Source of the DNA: Candidatus Methanoperedens sp.
GTDB lineage: Archaea; Halobacteriota; Methanosarcinia; Methanosarcinales; Methanoperedenaceae
Direction of reading: 5' to 3'
Assembly (NCBI GenBank): GCA_027460525.1
Contig: JAPZAS010000003.1
Span: 53,467-117,466, forward strand
DNA: 64,000 nt
In this document: positions 7,240 to 14,892 of the stretch, piece by piece
How the letters are laid out: every line of letters begins with the position of its first letter
Numbering within the stretch: position 1 is the stretch's first letter
Position numbers and translations under genes: made by a program
Notes under the pieces: generated by a model
Databases searched by the model: none
Told to the model about the DNA's origin: nothing
Seen by the model: only the letters and a program-made list of their open reading frames with translations

Positions 7240-8493
7240 TTATGATATGCACGTGCTTCGAGTGAGTTCACCTGCTATATTGGTGCGCATCATCTCCTTC
7301 ACTTTTTCTATATCCCGGGTCTGCCCCAGCGCCCACATCAGTTTAACAAGCGCCACCTCGGAAAGCAGGTCTTCGCCCTCGATTGCACCTGCTTTTAATA
7401 TATCCCTGCCCGTATCATATACACGGTCGCAAACCCTTCCATTGATGCATTGGGAGGTCATGACAACAGGTATCCCGGCATCTGTGGCATTCTTGATATG
7501 AGGAATCCAGTCAGTTGATACGTGACCGAGACCCGTGCCTTCTATCACGATGCCTTTATATCCCGAGCCTGAGTGAAACAATAGCGATTCACTGCTTGCC
7601 CCAGTGACGTATTTTATCAATGCGCATCTGGGTTCAAGTTTATCATGGAGCGCAAGCTTCTTCTCACCTCGCTTCACGTAAGAAGACAGTGTTTTTATTT
7701 CTCTTGATGGGTATTCCACCCGCCCTACAGGTCTTGCATTTATGGATTGGAAGGCATCCCTGCGTGAGGTGTGCATCTTCCGCACCTTTGTCCCCCTGTG
7801 GATATAACAGAAATCGTCGCTCGTTCCGCCGTGCATAACCACGCACACCTCGGCGATGTCGCTTGTTGCAACTGCTGCAGCACATATTGCGTTCATGGCA
7901 TTGTCGCTGCTGGGTCTATCCGCGCTTCGCTGGGAACCTACAAGCACGATGGGAACCGGGGTCTCGATCATGAAGGAGAGCGCTGCAGTCGTGTACATCA
8001 TGGTATCTGTGCCGTGGGTGACTATTATGCCATCTGCTCCTTTTTTTATCTCCTCATATACGGCGCGCGCAAGCTCGACCCAGTAGGAGGGGCGCATGTT
8101 CTCGCTTAGAATGCTGTATATCATGCGGCAATTATAATTCGCTATTTCCTCAAGTTCAGGGATTGCCCGCAGGATGTCCTCTGCCGAGAACTGCGAGGTC
8201 ACAGCGCCTGTGCGGTAATCTATCCTGCTTGCAATGGTGCCGCCTGTTGAGAGTATGGAGATGCTGGGCAGTTTATTATTCCTTTCCTCGCACGGTTTGG
8301 AGAGCCGTTCTTGAACTTTTTTTTCTTGCTTTTTTTCAAGCAGGGTTATAGATGCTTTATCCTTTCTTATTCCGATGTTGTAACCATTTTTCAGTTTTAA
8401 AACAAGGCGGTCTGTCTGCGAAGGCATGAGAGTTCCTTCATACGTCGCGCCTTCACGTTCTACCCGGACTTTATCGTATACTTCTGCCTGCAT
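7240..8493 (-). CDS. gatD: Glutamyl-tRNA(Gln) amidotransferase subunit D
   Basis: A 417-residue archaeal GatD, the asparaginase-like subunit that releases ammonia from glutamine for GatE to convert Glu-tRNA(Gln) into Gln-tRNA(Gln). The N-terminal about 75 residues form the archaeal-specific beta-barrel domain. The catalytic motifs are [13 protein letters not shown] (nucleophile Thr) and [13 protein letters not shown]. The start at 8493 ([12 protein letters not shown]) gives the usual family length; the open frame runs on to 8946 but that part overlaps the promoter and coding region of the divergent DUF1464 gene. GatE is not in this window. Confidence 0.95.
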   Translation of the reverse strand: MQAEVYDKVRVEREGATYEGTLMPSQTDRLVLKLKNGYNIGIRKDKASITLLEKKQEKKVQERLSKPCEERNNKLPSISILSTGGTIASRIDYRTGAVTSQFSAEDILRAIPELEEIANYNCRMIYSILSENMRPSYWVELARAVYEEIKKGADGIIVTHGTDTMMYTTAALSFMIETPVPIVLVGSQRSADRPSSDNAMNAICAAAVATSDIAEVCVVMHGGTSDDFCYIHRGTKVRKMHTSRRDAFQSINARPVGRVEYPSREIKTLSSYVKRGEKKLALHDKLEPRCALIKYVTGASSESLLFHSGSGYKGIVIEGTGLGHVSTDWIPHIKNATDAGIPVVMTSQCINGRVCDRVYDTGRDILKAGAIEGEDLLSEVALVKLMWALGQTRDIEKVKEMMRTNIAGELTRSTCIS

Positions 8494-8596
8494 GATATCT
8501 TTAGATTGCGGCGTATGATAAAAAACTATGCTAAATCCAAAATAACGAGTCAAATAAAACATAAACATTAATGAATATGTGTGATAACTGTAGGAT

Positions 8597-9637
8597 ATGG
8601 TTAGAGTAATCGGCATAGACCCCGGAACAAAAAGTTTTGATTTTTGCGGTCTGGAAGAAGATACCGTAATTCTCGATACCTCCATATCTACCATGGATAT
8701 AATCAAAGATTCAGGGCTGCTCTCGGATATTATTATGAAAACTGGAGCAGATGTGGTGGTGGGACCATCCGGGTTTGGCATTCCGATTACAGATATAAAA
8801 GACATTGGGGAGAGGGAATTGTTCCTTATATCCCTGATTAAAAAAGAAGACCGGAAAAGCAACCTCGGTATGCGTGCATCTATAAACAGGATGAAGCAGA
8901 ATAAACTTCCGGTCTTTTTTATTCCAGGCGTTATACATCTTCCCACCGTCCCAAATTATCGAAAAATAAATAAAATCGACATGGGAACAGCGGATAAGCT
9001 CTGCTGTGCTGCTCTCGGGATCCGGGATCAGGCATTAAGGTATAATAAAAATTACAGCGAGACATCATTCATATTGCTGGAAATGGGGTTTGGATATACT
9101 GCTGCTTTGGCGATAGCGGATGGGAAAATCGTGGACGGTATCGGTGGAAGTTCGGGCAATATCGGTTTTCTCTCACTTGGAGGCATGGATGCAGAGCTTG
9201 CTTATCTCCTGGGAGAATTTAATAAGGAACTCCTTTTTCGGGGAGGAGTGGAAGCGCTTGCAAAAGCGCCTGAAAAATTGGTGGAAAACATAGACGCGTT
9301 GAATGCATATATCGAAGGCGCAATTAAGGATATCCTGGCGCTTACGGTGTCTGTGAAACCTCAGGAAATCATAGTCTCAGGGAGGATTTCAAGAGTCAGG
9401 GGAGTTTTTGATGAATTAAAAAAGCGGATCGACTTCCCTGTACGAAAGCTCGAAGGCTTTGCGGTAAAAAACGTCAAGGAAGCAGCACAGGGGGCAGCGC
9501 TTATTGCGAACGGGCTTGCTGGCGGGAGATATTCAGAGCTTATTGATGCGATGCAGATAAGAAAGGCAGAGGGGACTTCTCTGGATTATATCTTATTGCC
9601 TGAAATCGAGGCACTGAAAAAAGAATACGGAGTTTGA
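8597..9637 (+). CDS. DUF1464 family protein, ASKHA-fold predicted kinase-like
   Basis: A 346-residue protein with an N-terminal phosphate-binding loop ([21 protein letters not shown]) and a second nucleotide-binding segment ([13 protein letters not shown]) as in the acetate/butyrate-kinase and actin-like ATPase superfamily. This matches the archaeal DUF1464 family, whose members are annotated as butyrate-kinase-like; the true substrate is unknown. Divergent from gatD with about 100 nt between starts, and convergent with mfnA (10 nt between stops). GGA just before the ATG is a weak ribosome-binding site. Confidence 0.8.
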   Translation: MVRVIGIDPGTKSFDFCGLEEDTVILDTSISTMDIIKDSGLLSDIIMKTGADVVVGPSGFGIPITDIKDIGERELFLISLIKKEDRKSNLGMRASINRMKQNKLPVFFIPGVIHLPTVPNYRKINKIDMGTADKLCCAALGIRDQALRYNKNYSETSFILLEMGFGYTAALAIADGKIVDGIGGSSGNIGFLSLGGMDAELAYLLGEFNKELLFRGGVEALAKAPEKLVENIDALNAYIEGAIKDILALTVSVKPQEIIVSGRISRVRGVFDELKKRIDFPVRKLEGFAVKNVKEAAQGAALIANGLAGGRYSELIDAMQIRKAEGTSLDYILLPEIEALKKEYGV

Positions 9638-9647
9638 TTCATATTTT

Positions 9648-10775
9648 TTATTCCCCGAGGCATCTTTCCAGATCAGAAATGAAAAGCAAAACTGCCTCCT
9701 CGCTAAGATGAGGCATTATTATCAGCCTCATGGCTCTCGGATTACGCGTTATCGAGGTCATCCATCCTTTTTTGCGCAATTTTTTCCTCACCTCCTCAAT
9801 ATTGGGAACATCCAGGGCAACGACGTTCATAACAGGTTCAATTAAAGGCTCTATCCCGAACTCCCGCGTTCCCGCGACAAGCATGTCTGTCATCTTAATG
9901 CACCTGCCAACGATTTTCCTGTATCCTTCCCGGCCGAGATGCATCATCACTGCATAAGCTGCCGCCACTGCAGCACCGCTTCGCGTTCCTGTTAAAGAAT
10001 GCTGCGCTCTTATTGTGAGATAAGGCGTATCGATCTCAAGAGGCAGAAGGCAGGATTCTTCTTTGAAAAGCAACCCTCCTGAAGGAATTGTGGACAAACC
10101 CATCTTATGAGGGTCTGCTGTTATCGATGCCACCCCTTTAACAGAAAAGTCAAAATCATATTTTTTATCAAGGAAAGGGATGACAAACCCTCCGAATGCT
10201 GCATCCACATGTAGAAACAGATTATTTGCCAGAGCGACTTGCGCAAGCTTATCTATCGGGTCGATCTGCCCGAACTCCGTCGAGCCTGCAATCCCCACAA
10301 GCGCTACGGTATTGTCGTCCATGAGAGCCTCTACCGAGTCCATATCAACTTTAAATTCGTGATCCAACGAGGCTTTCCTGAGTTCTATTCCAAGAAGATC
10401 TGCAATCTTATCGAACGAGAAATGGGCTGAAGCAGGGACAACCACATTGGGATGCTTTTTTTTACTCAGGTTCCTCGCCGTCCTGAGCGCCTGTATATTG
10501 GATTCTGTACCTCCTGTTGTTATATAACCGCAGGCAAACTCATCTCCAAGCAAACTTCCCATCATCTTTATTACATTTTGTTCAAGTTCTCTTGTTCCTG
10601 AGAACAGACCAAAGTCGCCCATGTTCGATCCGATGAACTGCATGTGAGCCTTTATCGCAATCGGATGTGGTCTTGTACACATTGCGGAGAGCACTTTATC
10701 ATATGAAGTGTCTTTTTGCAGTGCATTGGAAAGCAATGCCAGCACTTCTTTCTCCGTGAGCCCTTTTTGATTCAT
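9648..10775 (-). CDS. mfnA: L-tyrosine/L-aspartate decarboxylase MfnA
   Basis: A 375-residue group II PLP decarboxylase. In methanogens MfnA makes tyramine for methanofuran, and in some archaea also beta-alanine for CoA. Visible motifs are TTGGTESNIQALRTAR, VPASAHFSFDKIADLLG, HVDAAFGGFVIPFLDKKYDF, the PLP-lysine segment ITADPHKMGLSTIPSGG, and a C-terminal VVALDVPNIEEVRKKLRKKGW domain. ATG 10775 (MNQKGLTEKEV) matches the N-terminus of family members; an in-frame TTG at 10832 would add 19 residues. A methanofuran enzyme supports a C1-metabolising euryarchaeal host. Confidence 0.9.
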   Translation of the reverse strand: MNQKGLTEKEVLALLSNALQKDTSYDKVLSAMCTRPHPIAIKAHMQFIGSNMGDFGLFSGTRELEQNVIKMMGSLLGDEFACGYITTGGTESNIQALRTARNLSKKKHPNVVVPASAHFSFDKIADLLGIELRKASLDHEFKVDMDSVEALMDDNTVALVGIAGSTEFGQIDPIDKLAQVALANNLFLHVDAAFGGFVIPFLDKKYDFDFSVKGVASITADPHKMGLSTIPSGGLLFKEESCLLPLEIDTPYLTIRAQHSLTGTRSGAAVAAAYAVMMHLGREGYRKIVGRCIKMTDMLVAGTREFGIEPLIEPVMNVVALDVPNIEEVRKKLRKKGWMTSITRNPRAMRLIIMPHLSEEAVLLFISDLERCLGE

Positions 10776-10837
10776 GTGCTGAATACCAGAATACGGGTTA
10801 ATAAAGGGTTCGGATTTTAATTTGTTATTCAAAAAGA

Positions 10838-10885
10838 TTTTATATAACCTCTTACTTTATTAATATAAGGAATATAAGGCAGGAG
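10838..10885 (+). promoter_or_regulatory. Probable promoter and ribosome-binding site of the IPT membrane protein
   Basis: A TATA-box-like TTTATATAA at 10838-10846 lies about 50 nt ahead of the ATG at 10894, and GGAG at 10882-10885 sits 8 nt before it. This places initiation at 10894 rather than at the upstream GTG 10885, which lies inside the Shine-Dalgarno sequence. Confidence 0.5.
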
Positions 10886-10893
10886 TGACCGAG

Positions 10894-11733
10894 ATGGCTA
10901 AGGATAATGAAATTGGAAATTACTACTGGATATTGTCTTTATTTGCTGGATTGTTTCTTGGAGCTTTTTTAATTTTAATAGCTGTGCTTACCTCTTCATT
11001 ACCATTACCAATGGCACTTCTTATAATAATTGCTCTGGCTATGATGATACCAGAGTCTTATGATATATACCTCGCCTATCTGAATAAAGATAAGGATGGG
11101 AATCCTACAGGCATAGAGGGCCTTGGTAGGGTCTTAATGACATTCGGTCTTATACTTGTAGTTGGTGCTGCAGCGTTCTATATTACCACAATCTCGGCAA
11201 CGAGTCTTGGAACATTGCCTACTAACTTTGGTTCGTTGGGCCCTCAGTTAATTTCATTAAATACTACTTCAAATACCACTTCACAGGTAGAAATGGATAA
11301 GATAATCGATATAGTCAGCAAAAATAATCAGGCTATAATCGATACAAACAAAGTTTTTGTTGACACTATCAAAACTATATTGACTGCATTAGTGGGGGGT
11401 ATTACAACGATTATAGGATTCTATTTTGGAACTAAAGCAGCTGAGTGTAAAGCAAGTGAAAAGAAGGAACAACCTGCTAAGCCTGTTCTAAATGCTGTCA
11501 CACCATCGGAAGGAAAAGCCGGTGAAACTGTGACACTGAGTGGTACTAATCTGGGTTCTTCACAGAATGGAAGTGTTGTTACGTTTGGGAAGAAAAATAT
11601 ATTGGAGAGTAAAGAATGGAGTGCAACCAGCATAAAGGTCGAAGTACCTCAAGGCTTAGCTCCAGGAGCAATTAAAGTAGCAGTGATAGTTAATGGAGTT
11701 ACTTCGAATGAAGTACCGTTCACTGTCAAATGA
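10894..11733 (+). CDS. Membrane protein with C-terminal IPT/TIG domain
   Basis: A 279-residue protein. Two adjacent hydrophobic segments occupy about residues 10-50, a third about 80-105 and a fourth about 150-175, followed by a Cys/Lys patch. The last 85 residues (PVLNAVTPSEGKAGETVTLSGTNLG ... PGAIKVAVIVNGVTSNEVPFTVK) are a clear IPT/TIG immunoglobulin-like domain. A Ser/Thr/Asn-rich loop (LNTTSNTTSQ) between segments 3 and 4 carries N-glycosylation-like sequons and is probably outside the cell, which makes the side on which the TIG domain lies uncertain. Function unknown. Confidence 0.7.
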   Translation: MAKDNEIGNYYWILSLFAGLFLGAFLILIAVLTSSLPLPMALLIIIALAMMIPESYDIYLAYLNKDKDGNPTGIEGLGRVLMTFGLILVVGAAAFYITTISATSLGTLPTNFGSLGPQLISLNTTSNTTSQVEMDKIIDIVSKNNQAIIDTNKVFVDTIKTILTALVGGITTIIGFYFGTKAAECKASEKKEQPAKPVLNAVTPSEGKAGETVTLSGTNLGSSQNGSVVTFGKKNILESKEWSATSIKVEVPQGLAPGAIKVAVIVNGVTSNEVPFTVK

Positions 11734-11774
11734 GTGGTAAAATTTTTTATGGATACAATCCCATACTCACAAAA

Positions 11775-12014
11775 TCATTCTTTTTCATGCGTCACCCAGT
11801 AAACAGCTTTATACCTCTCTGCAAAACCATAGATATTCTTAGCCATCACAGCCCTGCCGTACTCGATTAATTCGCCGCCCCTGTCAAGTATATACGTGTT
11901 CTCGCCAAGTTTTGTCACACTGAAGATTTCCCCCTTATCCTCGGTACCTATATGCAGCACATCTCCGATTTTTAGTTTCCTGAGGTCAGGTCGAACTGTT
12001 GTTTTTTCCACCAT
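11775..12014 (-). CDS. Small hypothetical protein, 79 aa
   Basis: A 79-residue soluble protein (DLRKLKIGDVLHIGTEDKGEIFSVTKLGENTYIL...) predicted to be mostly beta strands, like a small barrel. It is not recognised with confidence. It lies downstream of tyrA on the same strand with a 54-nt gap and could be the last gene of the aroE-tyrA unit. A candidate ATG is at 12014, with no strong ribosome-binding site. Confidence 0.6.
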   Translation of the reverse strand: MVEKTTVRPDLRKLKIGDVLHIGTEDKGEIFSVTKLGENTYILDRGGELIEYGRAVMAKNIYGFAERYKAVYWVTHEKE

Positions 12015-12068
12015 GATATCACTTTCATCTAACTTTTCAGTGTTGCGTAGTATTCATAAATAATAAAC

Positions 12069-13370
12069 TTACCTGATTGTACATCCAATTCCCCTAAGAA
12101 GGGTTTCTACACCTTTCTGTACAGATGCGACATCGTCATCTTTAAAAATTGTGAGCCTATATGTAACACTTTGAATGTTTTGTTTGTCGTAAACGTCAAT
12201 AATTTCAACAGAAACCACGCCATGCGCGGCGCTCACCACATTTTTTATAATCTCAGGGTCAGAACCTTTTGGTGTGAAAACTGAGATATCTCGTGTAACA
12301 TTTTTTAAATTTGCAGCTTTCCATGAGAACAGTTCCTTTTCATTTAAAAGCCTGACATTCTCTATCAAAAGTTCTGTGGTCTTCCCGCTTCGCTCAAGAA
12401 AAACAGTCCTGGGTGTTACTTTCTTCACAATCCCGAGGTGCACCACCCCTGAATAAATATGCCTGAGAGCCCGCTCTCTACCTATCGAGTTCACAAGCTC
12501 TTCATGTTCTGCTATTTTAGTGCCGATAAGTTTTTCTGAGCGCCTAAGCGCCGACTCGGTATCCCCGAAATGCGCTGCTGCTTTTTTCATAATGCCGACA
12601 AAGCCCTCTACATCCTTGTTTCTGACGCTCTCAGCCATCAGGTTGCACTGGGCGATGTATGCCTTATGCACCTTCGCCACTTCCGGGTTCATCTGTATCA
12701 TAGCGTATAGATAGGGATTCTGCGCCAGTATCCTTCCAACGAGGTCAAGCATAATATCGTACATTGGGCTCATGAATCTTCTTGAGTTTGCGACATCGAA
12801 CTCAAGTTCCCTGAAAACCGAACCTATGGAGATATAGGCGAAATGCGTCAAACCCTGCACAACAGCCATCATTTTATCGTGCTGTACTGCATCCATTATC
12901 TCGATATGCGCACCGTTCCCCTCGTACAGGTTTCTGATTATGGGAAACCATTTTGAGCATCTCCCCTCAACAGGAGTGAAAATGACTGTCTGTCCCCTTA
13001 TGTCAGGTATGGAAGGTCCGAACATGGGATGCGTCCCCAGAATCTCAACATCCAGAGGCGCATACTTAAGCATTGAGCCCATGGGTGCTGTTTTAATGGA
13101 TGTGATATCCATTAGCAAACTCCTGGCAGACATTTTAGGAGCAATTTCCTTGATGGTGTTTTCTGTGTTATTTATCGGCACAGAAATCATGACGATATCG
13201 CTTGTCCTTATCTCATTATCGAGGTCATCTGCAAATTGAACTCCCAGTTGCACAGCAATATCTTTCCTTCTGTTGATACCCCAGATCACCACGTCAAAAC
13301 CATGCTTTTTATAAAATTTTGCAAACCACCTGCCTGTCTCTCCTGTCCCGCCGATGATTAATATTTTCAT
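12069..13370 (-). CDS. tyrA: Prephenate dehydrogenase with C-terminal regulatory domain
   Basis: A 433-residue enzyme for tyrosine synthesis from prephenate. The N-terminal Rossmann fold (MKILIIGGTGETGRWFAKFYKKHG) and the TyrA active-site segments (GTHPMFGPSIPDIRGQTVIF; VQGLTHFAYISIG) are present. Roughly residues 350-433 (DISVFTPKGSDPEIIKNVVSAAHGVVSVEIIDVY) look like an ACT-type ligand-binding domain, as in other archaeal TyrA proteins, probably for tyrosine feedback. It overlaps the end of aroE by 4 nt, so the two shikimate/tyrosine genes are translationally coupled. Confidence 0.92.
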   Translation of the reverse strand: MKILIIGGTGETGRWFAKFYKKHGFDVVIWGINRRKDIAVQLGVQFADDLDNEIRTSDIVMISVPINNTENTIKEIAPKMSARSLLMDITSIKTAPMGSMLKYAPLDVEILGTHPMFGPSIPDIRGQTVIFTPVEGRCSKWFPIIRNLYEGNGAHIEIMDAVQHDKMMAVVQGLTHFAYISIGSVFRELEFDVANSRRFMSPMYDIMLDLVGRILAQNPYLYAMIQMNPEVAKVHKAYIAQCNLMAESVRNKDVEGFVGIMKKAAAHFGDTESALRRSEKLIGTKIAEHEELVNSIGRERALRHIYSGVVHLGIVKKVTPRTVFLERSGKTTELLIENVRLLNEKELFSWKAANLKNVTRDISVFTPKGSDPEIIKNVVSAAHGVVSVEIIDVYDKQNIQSVTYRLTIFKDDDVASVQKGVETLLRGIGCTIR

Positions 13371-14182
13371 ATAAGTCTTTCCCTCACAGCTTTTTCCATA
13401 ACATCCAGAGGCGGGGTCTTACCTGTCCAGATTTTGAATGCCTCAGCGCCCTGAAATACAAGCATCATCACGCCGTCAATTGTTTTTGCACCTGCTTTTT
13501 TAGCTTCGCAAAGCAGCATGGTATCGACCGGGTTATATACTATATCGAATACCACAAGTTTGCTGTGCATCATATCCGATGTTACCATGGTTTCAGATGT
13601 TTTTGGAGACATGCCAACAGCAGTCGAATTTATGAGAATATCGCAATTCTGGACAAGATTTTTAAGCTCATCAAGACCTGCACCTCTTGCTTTTCCGATT
13701 CTGCTTACATCCTCTGCAAGGGCAATTGCACGCTCTTTTGTCCTGTTTGCAATGGTCACACCTGCGCCGTCCGAGGCAAGCTGGAAGGCAATCGCCCTTG
13801 CAGCACCTCCTGCACCCAGCAGCAGCACCTTCTTCCCTTTGATTCCAATCCCATGGCTCTCCAATGCCATTTTAGCCCCTGTTCCGTCTGTGTTATATCC
13901 CACGATTCCCTTTTTAAAATCTATCGTGTTCACTGCTCCTATATGTTTTGCAAGTTCTGTGGGCCTGACCATGTCCAGGGCCTTCTCCTTCAATGGTATG
14001 GTGAGGTTTAGCCCCCCGAATCCTAGGGCGTATGCACCGTGTATCGCATCATGCAGGGCATCTTTACTCACCCTGAATGCATGATATTCACAATCCATCC
14101 CGAGAGCCTTGAAGGCTGCATTGTGCATAACCGGGGAGAGACTGTGCGATACCGGGTCTCCGAGAACGCCGAATAGCTTCAT
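13367..14182 (-). CDS. aroE: Shikimate dehydrogenase
   Basis: A 271-residue AroE that reduces 3-dehydroshikimate to shikimate with NADPH. Seen are the shikimate-binding N-terminus (GDPVSHSLSPVMHNAAF), the catalytic lysine segment (GGLNLTIPLKEKA), VNTIDFKKGIVGYNTDGTGA, the NADP motif LLLGAGGAARAIAFQL, and the C-terminal LVFQGAEAFKIWTG motif. First gene of a minus-strand unit aroE-tyrA. The 45-nt gap to sec61b on the same strand suggests a common transcript or closely spaced promoters. Confidence 0.95.
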   Translation of the reverse strand: MKLFGVLGDPVSHSLSPVMHNAAFKALGMDCEYHAFRVSKDALHDAIHGAYALGFGGLNLTIPLKEKALDMVRPTELAKHIGAVNTIDFKKGIVGYNTDGTGAKMALESHGIGIKGKKVLLLGAGGAARAIAFQLASDGAGVTIANRTKERAIALAEDVSRIGKARGAGLDELKNLVQNCDILINSTAVGMSPKTSETMVTSDMMHSKLVVFDIVYNPVDTMLLCEAKKAGAKTIDGVMMLVFQGAEAFKIWTGKTPPLDVMEKAVRERLI

Positions 14183-14227
14183 GCTATCTTAATTGATAGT
14201 GATGGTTAAAAGTATTTTGATTATAAA

Positions 14228-14398
14228 TTAAGGCCAGATGCCGTAATATGCATTCAAAGCCAGAATAGCAATCCCTGCTGCTACTGCAATGGAAACTACG
14301 GTTTTTGGATCTATTAATGTGGCAGTCTCCTCAGCATCGTAGTATCTCATCAAACCCGCTGAGGACATGAGACCGCTGCCTTCTTTCTTTTTTGCCAT
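14228..14398 (-). CDS. Preprotein translocase subunit Sec61-beta, 56 aa
   Basis: A 56-residue protein reading MAKKKEGSGLMSSAGL then MRYYDAEE, the conserved archaeal Sec61-beta cytosolic N-terminus, followed by one hydrophobic helix (about residues 34-50) and a short WP tail. It is the small tail-anchored subunit of the SecYE translocon. It was found by translating the gap between aroE and the HTH gene and is below usual ORF length limits. No start ambiguity is apparent. Confidence 0.93.
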   Translation of the reverse strand: MAKKKEGSGLMSSAGLMRYYDAEETATLIDPKTVVSIAVAAGIAILALNAYYGIWP

Positions 14399-14552
14399 GA
14401 GCGTTACTTATGTTGTTTATAGCATTTGAATGTATCGCAACTGGTGTGAAGCAACACCAGCTTTGCATTTTTTTAGTTATTGCATCAAACTTTATACGTT
14501 ACGCCCTAAAGCATAAAGTTTAAATTCTAATGTGTCGTCTATTGATTGTATG
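14399..14552. promoter_or_regulatory. Intergenic region with two inverted repeats between sec61b and an HTH gene
   Basis: The divergent gap holds a hairpin at 14441-14460 (CTGGTGT stem, loop GAAGCA) followed by a T-rich run at 14467-14475, and a longer inverted repeat AAACTTTAT (14487-14495) with ATAAAGTTT (14513-14521) around a 17-nt loop. The first resembles an intrinsic terminator on the plus strand although no plus-strand gene precedes it, which raises the possibility of a short transcript here. The second includes TATA-like sequence that could be the promoter of the HTH gene. Confidence 0.45.
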
Positions 14553-14569
14553 ATGCTCATTATGAGCAT
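14553..14569. promoter_or_regulatory. Perfect palindrome, candidate operator of the HTH regulator
   Basis: ATGCTCAT, one central T, ATGAGCAT form an uninterrupted 8-1-8 palindrome 30 nt upstream of the start codon of the small HTH protein. Position and symmetry suit a dimeric autoregulator. No second copy was noticed elsewhere in the window. Confidence 0.55.
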
Positions 14570-14598
14570 AATAAAAAGAAGGAATGATCGAGGTGACG

Positions 14599-14835
14599 AT
14601 GCCTTTACAAAACCAGTATCAAAAGAAATTCACAACAGAGCAGGTATTAGTCTTGCTAAGTGTTCGTGAAAAATCGCTGCGTGAGATAATAGATAGCCTT
14701 GGTTGCAGCAAGTCAACAGCAGAGAATCTCATAACAATCCTGCTTGAGACAGATAAAATCCAGCGACGCAATGTAGGCAGTGAAAAGAAGCCGCTATGGA
14801 TGTATTCATCCAAAGGGGCTACAGATGAAAAATAA
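14599..14835 (+). CDS. Small winged-helix/HTH transcription regulator
   Basis: A 78-residue protein whose middle (TTEQVLVLLSVREKSLREIIDSLGCSKSTAENLITILLETDKIQRRNVGSEKK) has the helix-turn-helix plus wing pattern of ArsR/MarR-like archaeal regulators. ATG 14599 is chosen because GAGGTGA (14590-14596) is a fitting ribosome-binding site; an ATG at 14584 lies upstream of it. The perfect palindrome at 14553-14569 may be its operator. It sits 57 nt before a large surface-protein gene on the same strand and may control it. Confidence 0.75.
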   Translation: MPLQNQYQKKFTTEQVLVLLSVREKSLREIIDSLGCSKSTAENLITILLETDKIQRRNVGSEKKPLWMYSSKGATDEK

Positions 14836-14892
14836 AAGCAGTATTGTCTGCCCCAAAGTCAAGGAAATTGGGAATTAAGTGCAAAAGCATGA

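Noticed and set aside
8494..8946. N-terminal extension of the GatD reading frame
   Set aside because: It would overlap the divergent DUF1464 gene and its promoter; GatD homologues start near the residue encoded at 8493.
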